DNA of 35,092 bases from Alistipes sp. (GCA_017465055.1 JAFTWZ010000010.1:1-35092), one strand, 5' to 3'. Positions 18,301-26,186 are shown, counted from the first letter of the stretch. The notes: generated by a model from the sequence alone, not told the origin. Made by a program: numbers and translations.

Positions 18301-18511
18301 TGAGCACCTGCTCAATGGGCGTCGCTACGGCTTGCGATACCGTCTCGGCACTTGCTCCAGGGTACGATGCCGAGATCTTGACCACTGGAGGTACTATATT
18401 GGGGTATTGGTCGATGGGTAGCAGTATCACACCTATCAAACCCGTAAGGACAATTATAATAGATATAACTGTCGAAAATATAGGCCTATCAATAAAAAAA
18501 TTATTCTTCAT
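15395..18511 (-). CDS. RND-family efflux transporter, inner-membrane pump (AcrB/HAE1 type)
   Basis: 1038 aa from the internal ATG at 18511 (MKNNFFIDRPIFSTVISI), the canonical HAE1 start. A longer reading frame extends upstream inside the adaptor gene and is unlikely. There are twelve expected membrane segments, two large periplasmic loops (YPGASAETV...; GLGTSGGFEMVLEARGG) and the TM4 proton-relay region GTVVDDAIVVVENVD with paired Asp. It pumps hydrophobic drugs, bile-type compounds or detergents using the proton gradient. Its start overlaps the adaptor stop by 11 bases. Confidence 0.96.
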   Translation of the reverse strand: MKNNFFIDRPIFSTVISIIIVLTGLIGVILLPIDQYPNIVPPVVKISASYPGASAETVSQAVATPIEQVLNGTPGMLYMESRSANNGSFSATLTFDISTNADLAAVEVQNRVKEAESRLPGEVVQNGISIDKQASSKLMTIVLKSSDPKFDEIYLSNYATLNVLDMLRRVNGIGQVSNIGSRYYAMQIKVRPETLAALGLTVQDITNAIKEQNRESAAGVIGQQPVEGIDITIPIVARGRLSSISEFEDIVIKANSDGSILRLRDVADIELEAQSYNTESGINGENAAVLELKMLPGMNAMEVSKEVKKAMEEISHNFPQGITYEIPFDMTDYISQSINEVYKTLFEALILVILVVFLSLQSWRSTLIPAIAVPISLIGTFGVMLVFGFTLNTLTLLGLVLAIGTVVDDAIVVVENVDMLMKREGLSAYEATKRAMRGLAGALIATSLVLCAVFVPVSFLSGITGSLYRQFTITIAVSVIISTFVALTLSPVMCSKILRTKETNSRWLTRIFEAINRWLDKGNKMYGKLIRSSINNSSRVFISYAVAILLIIFLTRYIPQSFIPQEDQGYFTVELELPEGASLERTREVSDRAMEYLLSLDDVEHVLNVAGSSPRLGTSQSHCQFTVILKDWDSREEKELAPIMKQIREHFHTYPEARVYMSTPPVIPGLGTSGGFEMVLEARGGMNYDSLKAATDTLVYYASKRKELARVSSSMQNEIPQLYLNIDRDMAKLMGVSVADIFTTMKTYTGSVYVNDFNLFNRVYRVYLQAEAPYRAHPDNMNLYFVRGNSGEMIPITSLGTTSYVTGPGSLKRFNMYYASTITGESASGYSSGQAMKVLEEIAAEKLPPNIGIEWSGLSYQEKKQSGQTGIVILLAFLFVFLFLAAQYESWSVPIAVLMSLPAACIGAFIGIGIFGLENNVYFQIGIVMLIGMAAKNAILIVEFAKEQVEKGVDVVEAAVIAGTMRFRPIVMTSLTFILGMLPLLWASGPGSVSRLSIGVGIFSGMLVAMTIGIILVPFFFVWIYKIKERVKSKRENK

Positions 18512-19724
18512 TGCTTGCTGGTTTGACAATCTCAACCTGCATACCGTGAGATAGTTTGTGGAATCCTTCAACTATAATCATCTCGTTTGAGCCCAGTCCT
18601 CTTTCAACAATTACGTTGTTCTTGATTTCAGGGCCTATCTCTACGAAACGCTTCTCTACGATGTTGTCTTTGCGTACAACAAATACAAATGCGCCACCCT
18701 TCTCGATTACCAGAGCCTTCTTCGGCACGATGATAGCATTCTCTCGGACGTCGAGCAGTAGCTTCACCTTAGTAAGCTGACCAGGCAGCAGTATGTGGTC
18801 GGGGTTGGGCATCTCGGCACGCACCGAGAATGTTCCAGTGTTGGGATTTACCTGTGGGTCAGCAAAGTCGACTATACCCTTTATCGGGTATTCGGAGTGG
18901 TCGGCAAGCGTAATTGTAATATATGGGTTCCAGTTACGCTCCTCGATTGTCTCGCCCAAATTTACGTTGCGCTCCTTGCTTTTCAGGTAGTCCAGACCCG
19001 TCATACTGAAGTTGACTTGAACAGTATCGCTATTTACGATATTTGCCAAGAGCGACTTTCCTCCTGGGCCCACCAATGTTCCTATGTCGGCACCACTCTC
19101 GCTGATAAATCCAGAGATGGGCGAACGCACCACAGTGTAGCTCAATGCTATCTCGGCCTGTGTAAGGTCGGCCTCACTCATAATTACCTCGGCTTTTGCA
19201 CTCTCGTATGCCGCTATGGCATTGTCCAAGTCGAGGCGGCTGGCTGCATTTTGCTCATATAGAGGACGTATGCGCTCAAGGTCACGCTCAGCCTTTTGCG
19301 CCAACGCCTTGTTCTTGTTCAACTGCGCTTTGGCCTTCTCTACTCTCGCTTTGTATAGCTTGGGGTCGATGGTAAAGAGTATATCGTTCTTATTTATGTA
19401 CTTTCCCTCTTGGAAGTGCATCTTCTCTAAGTAGCCCTCTACTCTGGCTCGCACCTCGACATATTGCTTGGCTTTGATTTTTCCGGCATATTCGCCATAC
19501 AACTCTACATTGTCCACGATTACGGGCTGTGCCTCGACAGTGGGATATATGGGAGCAGTTCTCTTGGGCCGATTGTGAAGTATCACAATGGCAGCAATTA
19601 TAAGAACGATGATGGCGATTATGAGGTATATGCTCCACTTTGGCAATGATTTAATTCGTTTGCCATTTTCCAATAGCGTGTGACACCTCTTCTTCAGATT
19701 GTCAGTTGGGATATTTATCTGCAT
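18501..19724 (-). CDS. RND efflux periplasmic adaptor (membrane fusion protein)
   Basis: About 407 aa from the ATG at 19724 (MQINIPTDNLKKRC). The reading frame continues upstream to 19820, but that passes the predicted promoter. A single N-terminal membrane anchor (residues 27-50, YLIIAIIVLIIAAIVIL) is followed by lipoyl/barrel-sandwich halves (VEVRARVEGYLEKMHFQEG; TVVRSPISGFI) with an intervening alpha hairpin and then beta-barrel domains. It links the RND pump to the outer-membrane duct. No TetR or other local regulator is adjacent. Confidence 0.94.
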   Translation of the reverse strand: MQINIPTDNLKKRCHTLLENGKRIKSLPKWSIYLIIAIIVLIIAAIVILHNRPKRTAPIYPTVEAQPVIVDNVELYGEYAGKIKAKQYVEVRARVEGYLEKMHFQEGKYINKNDILFTIDPKLYKARVEKAKAQLNKNKALAQKAERDLERIRPLYEQNAASRLDLDNAIAAYESAKAEVIMSEADLTQAEIALSYTVVRSPISGFISESGADIGTLVGPGGKSLLANIVNSDTVQVNFSMTGLDYLKSKERNVNLGETIEERNWNPYITITLADHSEYPIKGIVDFADPQVNPNTGTFSVRAEMPNPDHILLPGQLTKVKLLLDVRENAIIVPKKALVIEKGGAFVFVVRKDNIVEKRFVEIGPEIKNNVIVERGLGSNEMIIVEGFHKLSHGMQVEIVKPASNEE

Positions 19725-19764
19725 CAAATATTTATTTAGGACAACAATAACTTTTTCACCGTCG

Positions 19765-19772
19765 CAAAAATA
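19765..19772 (-). promoter_or_regulatory. -7 element of the RND efflux operon
   Basis: The minus strand reads TATTTTTG (a TAnnTTTG match), placing the transcript start about 30 bases before the ATG at 19724. The -33 part is not evident in this AT-rich stretch. Confidence 0.5.
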
Positions 19773-19849
19773 TATAAAAAATGATAAAAATACTCTATTT
19801 TTAGAATTTTTTTGTAGCATCGAAGATATTCTTCGACAAGTTAAAGATT

Positions 19850-20070
19850 TGTGGGTTGCAATGAGTTATAATGAGTTACGACGGGTTAATATGATAGCAA
19901 TGTGCGTAGCTTGCGCGAGCTAAAGGGTAGTTCGCAGGCAGAGCCTGCTAAAGAGTAGTTCGCGCCTGCGGCGCTAAAGAGTAGCTCGCTCGCTTGCGCG
20001 AGCTAAAGGGAGTTTAGTGAGTTTAGTGAATTTAGCGACAACGCTTTAGCCGCACGCACCGACCTTGCCG
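19850..20070. repeat. Composite intergenic hairpin repeat
   Basis: Decamers GGGTTGCAAT/GAGTTATAAT lie at 19853-19890, then four hairpins with CTAAAGNGTAG spacers at 19910-20004 (stems GCAGGC-aga-GCCTGC, GCGCC-tgc-GGCGC, GCTCGC/GCGAGC). The centre motif TTTAGCGACAACGCTTTAGC and GACCTTGCCG follow. It lies between the efflux promoter and the left end of the integrated element. No gene is present. Confidence 0.82.
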
Positions 20071-20200
20071 TCATAGTAACCCATCGCAACTCATCATAAC
20101 CCATAGAAACCCATCGCAACGCATTATAACCCATCGAAGCCCATAGAAACCCATCTAACCCCATAGAAACCCATCGTCACTCATAGAAACCCATTGTAAG
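20071..20200. repeat. Thirteen phased 10-bp tandem repeats
   Basis: From 20071 to 20200 the sequence falls into 13 consecutive decamers without a single insertion or deletion, consensus YCATnnnAAC (most often CCATAGAAAC or CCATCGCAAC). The last unit is degenerate at its 3' end. Four-unit versions occur at 5891-5930 and in 7861-7990. The period is one turn of B-DNA. Confidence 0.92.
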
Positions 20201-20223
20201 CCCCCGAGTCTGCGTTTAGGCGT

Positions 20224-20266
20224 AAAAAAAGTAAATCCCCTCCACACTGCTGTGTAGAAGGGATTT
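20224..20266 (-). terminator. Displaced tRNA-Cys terminator at the left junction
   Basis: On the minus strand AAATCCC (20260-20266) pairs with GGGATTT (20233-20239), with an inner ACAC/GTGT stem, followed by seven T. It directly follows the 14-bp tRNA 3'-end remnant, as expected if the element split tRNA-Cys from its native terminator. Confidence 0.75.
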
Positions 20267-20269
20267 TGG

Positions 20270-20283
20270 AGGTCTGAAGCGGA
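20270..20283 (+). other. attL core (tRNA-Cys 3'-end remnant)
   Basis: AGGTCTGAAGCGGA is identical to 29964-29977. Similarity continues weakly to the left (GATTTTG at both sites with one indel) and stops to the right. Confidence 0.85.
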
Positions 20284-20322
20284 ACTCAAACAATAAATCG
20301 CACTAAATCATACTAAACTATA

Positions 20323-20353
20323 TTATAAGTGTATATCAATTAGTTATAAGTGT
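20323..20353 (+). repeat. Two TTATAAGTGT repeats, 21 bp apart
   Basis: TTATAAGTGT occurs at 20323-20332 and 20344-20353, two helical turns apart, between the attL core and the arm-like sites. It could bind an excisionase or directionality factor such as the DUF3853 protein; that is inference. Confidence 0.55.
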
Positions 20354-20388
20354 GATTTTTGATTTTCTATTTAAGATAGTCTAATAAA

Positions 20389-20421
20389 ATGTAGCGAATA
20401 TGTTGCAAATATGTAGCAAAT
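20389..20421 (+). repeat. Left arm-type sites: three tandem 11-bp units
   Basis: ATGTAGCGAAT, ATGTTGCAAAT and ATGTAGCAAAT run head to tail. The same motif recurs at 29874-29895. The third unit abuts the TTTG of the integrase promoter, so integrase binding could repress its own gene. Confidence 0.8.
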
Positions 20422-20423
20422 AA

Positions 20424-20455
20424 TTTGATAAAGTCGTAATAAATCCTTAACTTTG
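20424..20455 (+). promoter_or_regulatory. Integrase promoter
   Basis: TTTG (20424-20427), 20 bases, then TAACTTTG (20448-20455). The predicted start is near 20462, 20 bases before the integrase ATG. Confidence 0.75.
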
Positions 20456-20481
20456 TGTATTGAACAAAACCAATAAGGATT

Positions 20482-21906
20482 ATGGCTTCTTGTGTATTTT
20501 TTATTCGCTCGGAAAAGAGCAAGGCAACCAAAGCAAAGAAACCCGATGCTCAAATAAGAATTGCACTTCGTGGATATGTTAATGGCAAACTGGTTAATGC
20601 GTTTGCCAAGAGTGGTGTATGGACACCAGAAGATGTGTGGAAAAACAAGGGCAGAGATAAGTATTTCGAAGCGAAATACATTGCCACAACTGCACACACG
20701 CAAGCTGGTGGCAAGGAGGAGCGTATCCCTACCTATCCGGACATATACAAAAAACACTTAATTCTATCTGATATCAAAGACCGATGCCAAAGATTTTACA
20801 ATATGCTCGGTCCTGATGCGGTCTTTACCTCCGAATGGTTGCAGGGGGTTGTCGATGGCTATTGGGCAGACATTAAGCGCAAAGAGGATGCAGAACGAGA
20901 GAAACAAGAAGCAGAAGCCAAGAAAGAGAGCCTCAACGCCTATATTGCTCGATATATCGAGGAGATAAGCAACGGCATACGCCTAACCAACAAGGGAACG
21001 ATTTACAAGCACGGAACGGTAAAGGCGATTAAAGCATCGATGACCCAGTTTGCAGAATTTCAACAAGCAAACGGCATATCGCTCAACTTCGATGATATAG
21101 ATTTGGAGTTCTATCGACAATATACTGCGTGGCTCACTCGCAAGGGTTACACACTTAACTCGCTCGGTAAGTGCATTAAGGATATAAAAGTGATAATGAC
21201 CGCAGCCAAAGATGACGAGCTGACCACTAACGAGGCTTACAAGGCGAAAAAGTTTAGAGTTACCGCAGAGGAAGCCGATAATATCTACCTCACAAAAGAG
21301 GAATTAGAAGCTATTGCAAAGGTTGATTTGTCGAAGATGGCAAAGGGTTATGAGATAGCAAGGGATGTGTTTTTGGCTGGTTGTTGCCTTGCACAGAGAG
21401 TGTCCGACTACAACCGATTGACACCCTACAATGTAGTAACCGAGGTACACAAGAGCATCGGAGAGAATGACGAGATAATCAAGGAGGAGGTTACATATAT
21501 CGTTATCGACCAACAAAAGGAGAATGTGCGTGTTCGCATACCTGCAAATAAAATGATGCTCGGCTTGCTTGCAAAGTACAACAACCACCTACCATATATT
21601 TGGGAGCAGAAATTAAATCAATATATCAAGGTAGTAGCGGAAATGGCAGGCATAACCGAGGAAGTGCCGATAACCTCAACAAAGGGAGGTAAGAGAGAAA
21701 CAGCCAACATCCGCAAGTGCGACCTTGTAAAGACACACACGGCACGCAGAACTGGCGCAACTTTGATGTATTTATCGGGGATGGATCTCTACGATATATG
21801 CAAGATTACAGGACACACCAACATTAAAAATCTACGCAAGTACATAAAGGCTGACGAGTTGGATGTGGCAACCAAGATAACCAAATACGATTATTTCAAA
21901 AATTAG
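20482..21906 (+). CDS. Tyrosine recombinase (site-specific integrase)
   Basis: 474 aa. The N-terminal arm-binding domain is followed by a SAM-like core-binding domain (about 150-260, LNAYIARYIEEISNG...LEFYRQYTAWL) and a catalytic domain. Catalytic residues are Arg306 (LAQRVSDY), His419 and Arg422 (HTARR), His445 (GHTNI) and the nucleophile Tyr454 (RKYIK). It catalyses integration and excision at tRNA-Cys. It lies at the left end next to attL and three candidate arm sites, and has its own promoter. It is typical of Bacteroidetes element integrases. Confidence 0.96.
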   Translation: MASCVFFIRSEKSKATKAKKPDAQIRIALRGYVNGKLVNAFAKSGVWTPEDVWKNKGRDKYFEAKYIATTAHTQAGGKEERIPTYPDIYKKHLILSDIKDRCQRFYNMLGPDAVFTSEWLQGVVDGYWADIKRKEDAEREKQEAEAKKESLNAYIARYIEEISNGIRLTNKGTIYKHGTVKAIKASMTQFAEFQQANGISLNFDDIDLEFYRQYTAWLTRKGYTLNSLGKCIKDIKVIMTAAKDDELTTNEAYKAKKFRVTAEEADNIYLTKEELEAIAKVDLSKMAKGYEIARDVFLAGCCLAQRVSDYNRLTPYNVVTEVHKSIGENDEIIKEEVTYIVIDQQKENVRVRIPANKMMLGLLAKYNNHLPYIWEQKLNQYIKVVAEMAGITEEVPITSTKGGKRETANIRKCDLVKTHTARRTGATLMYLSGMDLYDICKITGHTNIKNLRKYIKADELDVATKITKYDYFKN

Positions 21907-21918
21907 GAGGACAAAAGT

Positions 21919-21984
21919 ATGTTGTTTAGTGTTTTATGTTTCTTTTGCTTTTTGGCTGAAGTGTTAGGTCAAAAGCATTATTAA
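21919..21984 (+). CDS. Small hydrophobic peptide (21 aa)
   Basis: ATG at 21919 follows AGGAGG by eight bases, a strong Shine-Dalgarno site that is unusual in this window. The peptide is MLFSVLCFFCFLAEVLGQ plus three residues, with an almost entirely hydrophobic first half that could insert in the membrane. It lies 12 bases after the integrase stop and 18 before the next gene. It could also be a leader peptide or chance. I know no family. Confidence 0.4.
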   Translation: MLFSVLCFFCFLAEVLGQKHY

Positions 21985-22002
21985 AAGAGGAGGGCAAAGA
22001 GT

Positions 22003-23001
22003 ATGAGATATAGAGAATTTGCAAATATGTACAAACTACACGGATTTTGGCATCAAGTGTATAGTTATACCATTACAAAGTTGGGGTATAAAGTACCATT
22101 TTTAACTCGAACTATTCCAGAGCCAAAGCTGATGATGAATAGTGGATTGAAATTCGATGCGGTTGTGTATGGATGGGATTACCTCGATTGGGTAGATTTT
22201 AATAGTCCTACACTAATGGAAGTTGTAGATGAGATAAAGCAAAATATGAGAATGTTACAAGCAGACCAAAGAACAAATTACATCTGTGATATTCTCAAAG
22301 ATTTTCATCCTCTATGGGAAATGGTCTTATACCCAATGTACAACGATAAGAATTGGGTTGAGAATTATGAGGATGTTATTGCAATAATTGAAGGTGGTTA
22401 TTGCCCAGCGTCATACAATGCACCAGAGGATGATGAGCCGCAAATTTACGAATGTGAGTCAGAATGTCTATTTCTGTCAATTACATTTGGGGCTTATATG
22501 GATTTTTTCTCGCACATACGAATTTTATGTTATGAAAATTCCATCGACTTTGAAAAATTGCAAGATGATAATGGTTTGTGGGTTAGTTTTGTAAGCGATT
22601 TAAGATGTAAAGAGGTGCCTATTGCAGGAAGTAGACAACGATATGAAAATTTGAAGCAACAAACAAAGGGCGAATATGATTCGATGGCGGACTATTTTAG
22701 AGATGGTAAAAGGTTTAAGGAGTTTGGAAGGATTTTACTACAATTACAAAATAAGAAGTATTTAGAGGGGGGAAGATGGCTCGCTGATAAAGTCGAATTG
22801 CAAGCACTTATAAAAAGGATGTGCGATTATGACTATTTTAGGGATGCTTATGTACATAAACCAAGCAAATTGCGAGATTTTATCCAAAAGATGTTTGGAA
22901 TATTGTTAAGGCAAGAATTGGAGTACGGAAAACTTAATAACTGCGTAGATTCTTTGTATTTGAATGATATAGACATAAAACCATTCAATGAACTAAATTA
23001 G
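22003..23001 (+). CDS. Unknown 332-aa protein
   Basis: I recognise no family or catalytic motif. The protein is soluble-looking, rich in aromatic residues and mostly helical in the C-terminal half (residues 215-320, many Lys/Leu/Arg). An acidic Cys-containing loop (NAPEDDEPQIYECESEC) is near residue 145. The start has a good Shine-Dalgarno site (GAGGAGGGC). Base composition is clearly AT-rich, and the gene sits between the integrase and the replication genes, where satellites and IMEs often carry accessory or defence genes. It ends before a strong terminator. Confidence 0.8.
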   Translation: MRYREFANMYKLHGFWHQVYSYTITKLGYKVPFLTRTIPEPKLMMNSGLKFDAVVYGWDYLDWVDFNSPTLMEVVDEIKQNMRMLQADQRTNYICDILKDFHPLWEMVLYPMYNDKNWVENYEDVIAIIEGGYCPASYNAPEDDEPQIYECESECLFLSITFGAYMDFFSHIRILCYENSIDFEKLQDDNGLWVSFVSDLRCKEVPIAGSRQRYENLKQQTKGEYDSMADYFRDGKRFKEFGRILLQLQNKKYLEGGRWLADKVELQALIKRMCDYDYFRDAYVHKPSKLRDFIQKMFGILLRQELEYGKLNNCVDSLYLNDIDIKPFNELN

Positions 23002-23040
23002 CCTTACGATTTATACGGTATCAATTACGATTTTGAAAAT

Positions 23041-23078
23041 TGCCCTTGTATCTCAATGAGTTATGAGGGCATTTTTTT
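23041..23078 (+). terminator. Terminator after the unknown 332-aa gene
   Basis: TGCCCT (23041-23046) pairs with AGGGCA (23066-23071), followed by seven T. It isolates the integrase side from the replication genes. Confidence 0.8.
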
Positions 23079-23186
23079 ATTTTCTACGATTTGTATTATC
23101 TCCTATTATAGCAGCTTAATATTGTACTATCGAATTCGAGATAAAGGGGTCGCTCCCCGATTGTTGAATGATTAAATTTGGAAACG

Positions 23187-23480
23187 ATGGTATATAACAA
23201 TTTTACAGAAGCCACACCTTTGGCAATGCTAACGGTTGGGCAGTTAAAGGAGATTATCGCATCGGCAATGCCGAAGCAAGAGGAACAACCGAAACCCGAA
23301 GCTACACCTACATATATATATGGGTTGGCTGGTATTCGGGAAATGTTCGGAGTATCACACGCAACCGCACAAAAGTTAAAAGACACGGTACTTGCACCTG
23401 CCGTAAAACAATATGGGCGTAAAATCGTGGTGGATGCTCGGATGGCGATGGAACTCTTTGCTAATCGTAATCGCAGATAG
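23187..23480 (+). CDS. DUF3853-type HTH DNA-binding protein
   Basis: 97 aa from the ATG at 23187 (MVYNNFTEATPLAMLTVGQL); a TTG nine bases upstream is less likely. The C-terminal part (YIYGLAGIREMFGVSHATAQKLKDTVLAPAVKQYGRKIVVDA) is a winged-helix/excisionase-like module in which YGLAGI..MFGVS forms the HTH. DUF3853 proteins are common in Bacteroidetes mobile elements. It may act as excisionase or replication/transcription regulator. The helicase gene begins one base after its stop. Confidence 0.8.
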   Translation: MVYNNFTEATPLAMLTVGQLKEIIASAMPKQEEQPKPEATPTYIYGLAGIREMFGVSHATAQKLKDTVLAPAVKQYGRKIVVDARMAMELFANRNRR

Positions 23481-23481
23481 T

Positions 23482-24786
23482 ATGGAGGAGATAAAACAAG
23501 CCCCTCATACGCTTGAAAGCGGACAAGAGGCAGATACACGGCAAGCGATTGATTTTCACTGCAAAGATACAAACAATATCCCAATAATGCAATATCGTAG
23601 AGTTGGAGATAAGTACGAAAAGACCATAACCAATTACGATATAGAGGGCAGACCTTATGAGGATATTATTACGCTATCCAAAGAGTCAATCGTTGATACG
23701 CACGGCAAGGATTTTTTGCACCGCATACCATTATATGACGCTCATTGTATAGTCCCAAGTCATACGGATTTTAAGCAAGTTGTTGGTCGATGTTGGAACT
23801 TGTACCGACCTATCGAGCAAAGACCGATACAAGGGGAACATAGAGCTTGGGATGCTCTGATGCAAAGAGTGTTTGGCTCGCAAGAGGCTCTCGGTTGGGA
23901 CTACCTTACAATAATGTATCGCTACCCAACTCACACCCTCCCGGTGCTATGCCTCGTGTCCAAAGCCAATCACACTGGCAAAAGTACCTTTGGCAATGCT
24001 CTTTCCTATCTCTTCGGTCTTAATGTAGGGTTTTTCACTCAGGACGACTTAACATCGACCTTCAACCAGTGGATTAAGCACCTTGTGGCGGTATTCGAAG
24101 AGATTAGTGAAACCAAGCACACCCTTAATAAGATTAAGGCAATGGCAACGGCTAAAATGGCAACACTAAACGAAAAGCATCTTCGCCAAGTCAAATTTCA
24201 GCCGTTTGTAAAGTTGATTATTTTATCTAACAACGATAGCACCTTCATCAAGGCGAATAGAGAAGATATAAGGTACTGGGTGCGACAACTTACGCCATTG
24301 GGTGATGGGGAATACGACAAGGATTTTGATGCCAAGTTGAGGGAGGAAGTCCCTGCGGTACTTTGTACACTGGCTCATCGTGAAATCACGACACCAAAGC
24401 AGAGTAGAATGTGGTTTGCCCCAAGCCTAATAGCAACCCAAGCTCTCGATGTCGTGCGAAATGAAAGCCGTGCCGATGTCGTCAAGGACTTGGAGATTGT
24501 GATTGATGAACTTCTTGCCGAAGAGCCATACTTTCACGCTACGATAGGCGATTTTGTGGAGTTGCTAAAAAAACAATATCCTCAAAATGTTATTAAAAAG
24601 GCTTTGAACGAGGAGTTTGGAGCATACCCAACACCCAAGAGCATCCGATTTAAGAGCGTGCGAGGAACTACACAATTTGGCAAGGGCAGTAGAACGGGAA
24701 CACCCTACCTATTCAAGCGTAAGGATGTGAACGAGGAGGATGTTAAGGAAGAGCCTGACCCCTACGATGCGAGTGTGCCATTTTAA
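23482..24786 (+). CDS. SF3-type (DUF5906/P4-like) helicase
   Basis: 434 aa from the ATG at 23482; an upstream in-frame start inside the previous gene is unlikely. The Walker A motif is at residues 161-169 (KANHTGKST, Lys167), Walker B VFEEISE has Glu206-Glu207, and a sensor-like IILSNND follows at about 245-252. A C-terminal HTH-like region (residues 340-400) is present. SF3 helicases melt an origin and unwind DNA for the replication of viruses, plasmids and satellites. It works most plausibly with the primase encoded at 24974 on the intervening AT-rich spacer. Confidence 0.85.
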   Translation: MEEIKQAPHTLESGQEADTRQAIDFHCKDTNNIPIMQYRRVGDKYEKTITNYDIEGRPYEDIITLSKESIVDTHGKDFLHRIPLYDAHCIVPSHTDFKQVVGRCWNLYRPIEQRPIQGEHRAWDALMQRVFGSQEALGWDYLTIMYRYPTHTLPVLCLVSKANHTGKSTFGNALSYLFGLNVGFFTQDDLTSTFNQWIKHLVAVFEEISETKHTLNKIKAMATAKMATLNEKHLRQVKFQPFVKLIILSNNDSTFIKANREDIRYWVRQLTPLGDGEYDKDFDAKLREEVPAVLCTLAHREITTPKQSRMWFAPSLIATQALDVVRNESRADVVKDLEIVIDELLAEEPYFHATIGDFVELLKKQYPQNVIKKALNEEFGAYPTPKSIRFKSVRGTTQFGKGSRTGTPYLFKRKDVNEEDVKEEPDPYDASVPF

Positions 24787-24973
24787 GTGTGGAACAAATA
24801 ATTGACAAATTCAACATATAAATTAACACAATTTCCCTATACAATCCCTTATAGAGAGTATTATATAATGATTGTTGAAAAAGTTGAAAAAGTTAATTAA
24901 AAAATAGGTTTGGCAGAGTTAGGAAAGAATTGGAAAAGTGAAATAAACAACAACAAATTCAACATTTTGAACG
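24787..24973 (+). other. AT-rich spacer with repeats, candidate origin
   Basis: There is no gene. ACAAATTCAACAT occurs at 24805-24817 and 24953-24965, and GTTGAAAAA is present twice in tandem (24874-24891), containing the inverse GTTGAA. It lies between the helicase and primase genes, as replication origins of small elements often do. No functional evidence. Confidence 0.45.
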
Positions 24974-25831
24974 ATGAATGTGTCATACTATAAAAATGTA
25001 ACAAATAGCCGCACCCCTATCGGGTCTTTACCTCTTACCTCAATACTCTTCTCGGAGCGTGTGAGGGCGAGAGTTGAGGCATTGAGAGCGTTGCCCTATG
25101 GCTCTGCCGAGTTCAGCCAAGCCAAGCGGTCTATGCCCTGCTACACTCCATCGGGCGTGTTCAGCGTAAGGAACTCGGAGGGACTTATTAAGCATAGCGG
25201 AATGTTATGTATCGAGTGGGATGCCGTTGCTGACTGCTCGGAGTTGAAAGACCTACTCGGCTCGTTGCCGTTCATCTTCTACGCTGGGTTATCGTGTTCG
25301 GGTCGAGGCGTGTTCGCACTCATTAAGATTGCAGACCCAACCAAGCATCGGGAGTATTTCCGTGCGTTGAGTGTGTATTTCGCAGGGATAGGTTACGAGG
25401 TGGATAGAAGCGGTAGCGATGTGTGCCGCTTGCGTGTAGCATCGTGGGATGCCGAGCCAGTGTTCAATCCCGAAAGTGAGGTGTGGAGCGAGTTGCCGAG
25501 AGTGGTCGAGCCGACCTTTACACCCCGAATGGCTACCTCTACCGATGAAAGGTTGTTGCTTGCAGGGGTTGAGTACATAACTCGGCACGGCATAGACATC
25601 ACGCAAGGGCGTAATAACTGGCTATCCATAGGGTCGTGCGTCAAGTCTATAATGGGAGCAGGGGGCGAAGATGTGTTTGTGACTCTTTCCAGTTACCACC
25701 CACAATATCGGGAAAGTGATGCTCGGAAAACCTACCGCACCATAGCAGGGAACGGCTACGGAATAGGAGTATTTGCATCGGCTTGTTCGAGGGCAGGAGT
25801 ACCGAAATTAACAGATTTAGTAAAACAATAA
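24974..25831 (+). CDS. VirE-N/BT4734-family primase
   Basis: 285 aa. The N-terminal domain (residues 1-175) matches the BT4734/VirE-N fold, a primase-polymerase-like module: GMLCIEWDAV with Asp, then FYAGLSCSGRGVFALIKI, and the R-S-G-S-D-V-C-R-L-R segment. Residues 185-285 resemble a PriCT-2 domain (NNWLSIGSCVKSI...SYHPQYRESDARKTYRTIA). It probably primes replication of the excised element. The order helicase then separate primase is the reverse of many Bacteroidetes elements. GC content is higher than that of the integrase gene. Confidence 0.88.
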   Translation: MNVSYYKNVTNSRTPIGSLPLTSILFSERVRARVEALRALPYGSAEFSQAKRSMPCYTPSGVFSVRNSEGLIKHSGMLCIEWDAVADCSELKDLLGSLPFIFYAGLSCSGRGVFALIKIADPTKHREYFRALSVYFAGIGYEVDRSGSDVCRLRVASWDAEPVFNPESEVWSELPRVVEPTFTPRMATSTDERLLLAGVEYITRHGIDITQGRNNWLSIGSCVKSIMGAGGEDVFVTLSSYHPQYRESDARKTYRTIAGNGYGIGVFASACSRAGVPKLTDLVKQ

Positions 25832-25844
25832 AAATTAAACGAAT

Positions 25845-26186
25845 ATGACAAGATTAGATTTGATTACCAAGACCATAACCGATGCACTCGGCTACGATGT
25901 TGCGGAGGTTACTTTCGAGGGTAATGTGGCAGATGTTACCACCACAGACCCCGAGCGATTTAGTGTAATGCTCTACGAGCGTAAGGCGGAGCAAGCGGAT
26001 GAGCCTTGTTTCTCCCTATCGAGCAACGGCATCCAATCGTGCCGAGCGTGTAAGTGTGGGTATTTCGCTTACCTCTACGGCAACAAGGCGTGTGCCATCG
26101 TTGAGGTGGAACACCCCGACTACGAGAGCCAAGACGAGTTTGGCGATGAAGTTTACACCTACGCAAACCCTTTGCTCGATGAGTAG
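25845..26186 (+). CDS. Small acidic protein with CxxCxC motif, unknown
   Basis: 113 aa, acidic, with CRACKCG at about residues 67-73 that could bind a metal. The rest shows beta-rich alternation and no family I recognise. It is translated in a tight series: 13 bases after the primase gene and overlapping the next gene by eight bases. Confidence 0.75.
   Translation: MTRLDLITKTITDALGYDVAEVTFEGNVADVTTTDPERFSVMLYERKAEQADEPCFSLSSNGIQSCRACKCGYFAYLYGNKACAIVEVEHPDYESQDEFGDEVYTYANPLLDE

Noticed and set aside
18512-18571. Longer N-terminus for the RND pump
   Set aside because: The added 20 residues lie inside the adaptor gene and precede the canonical MKNNFFIDRP start.
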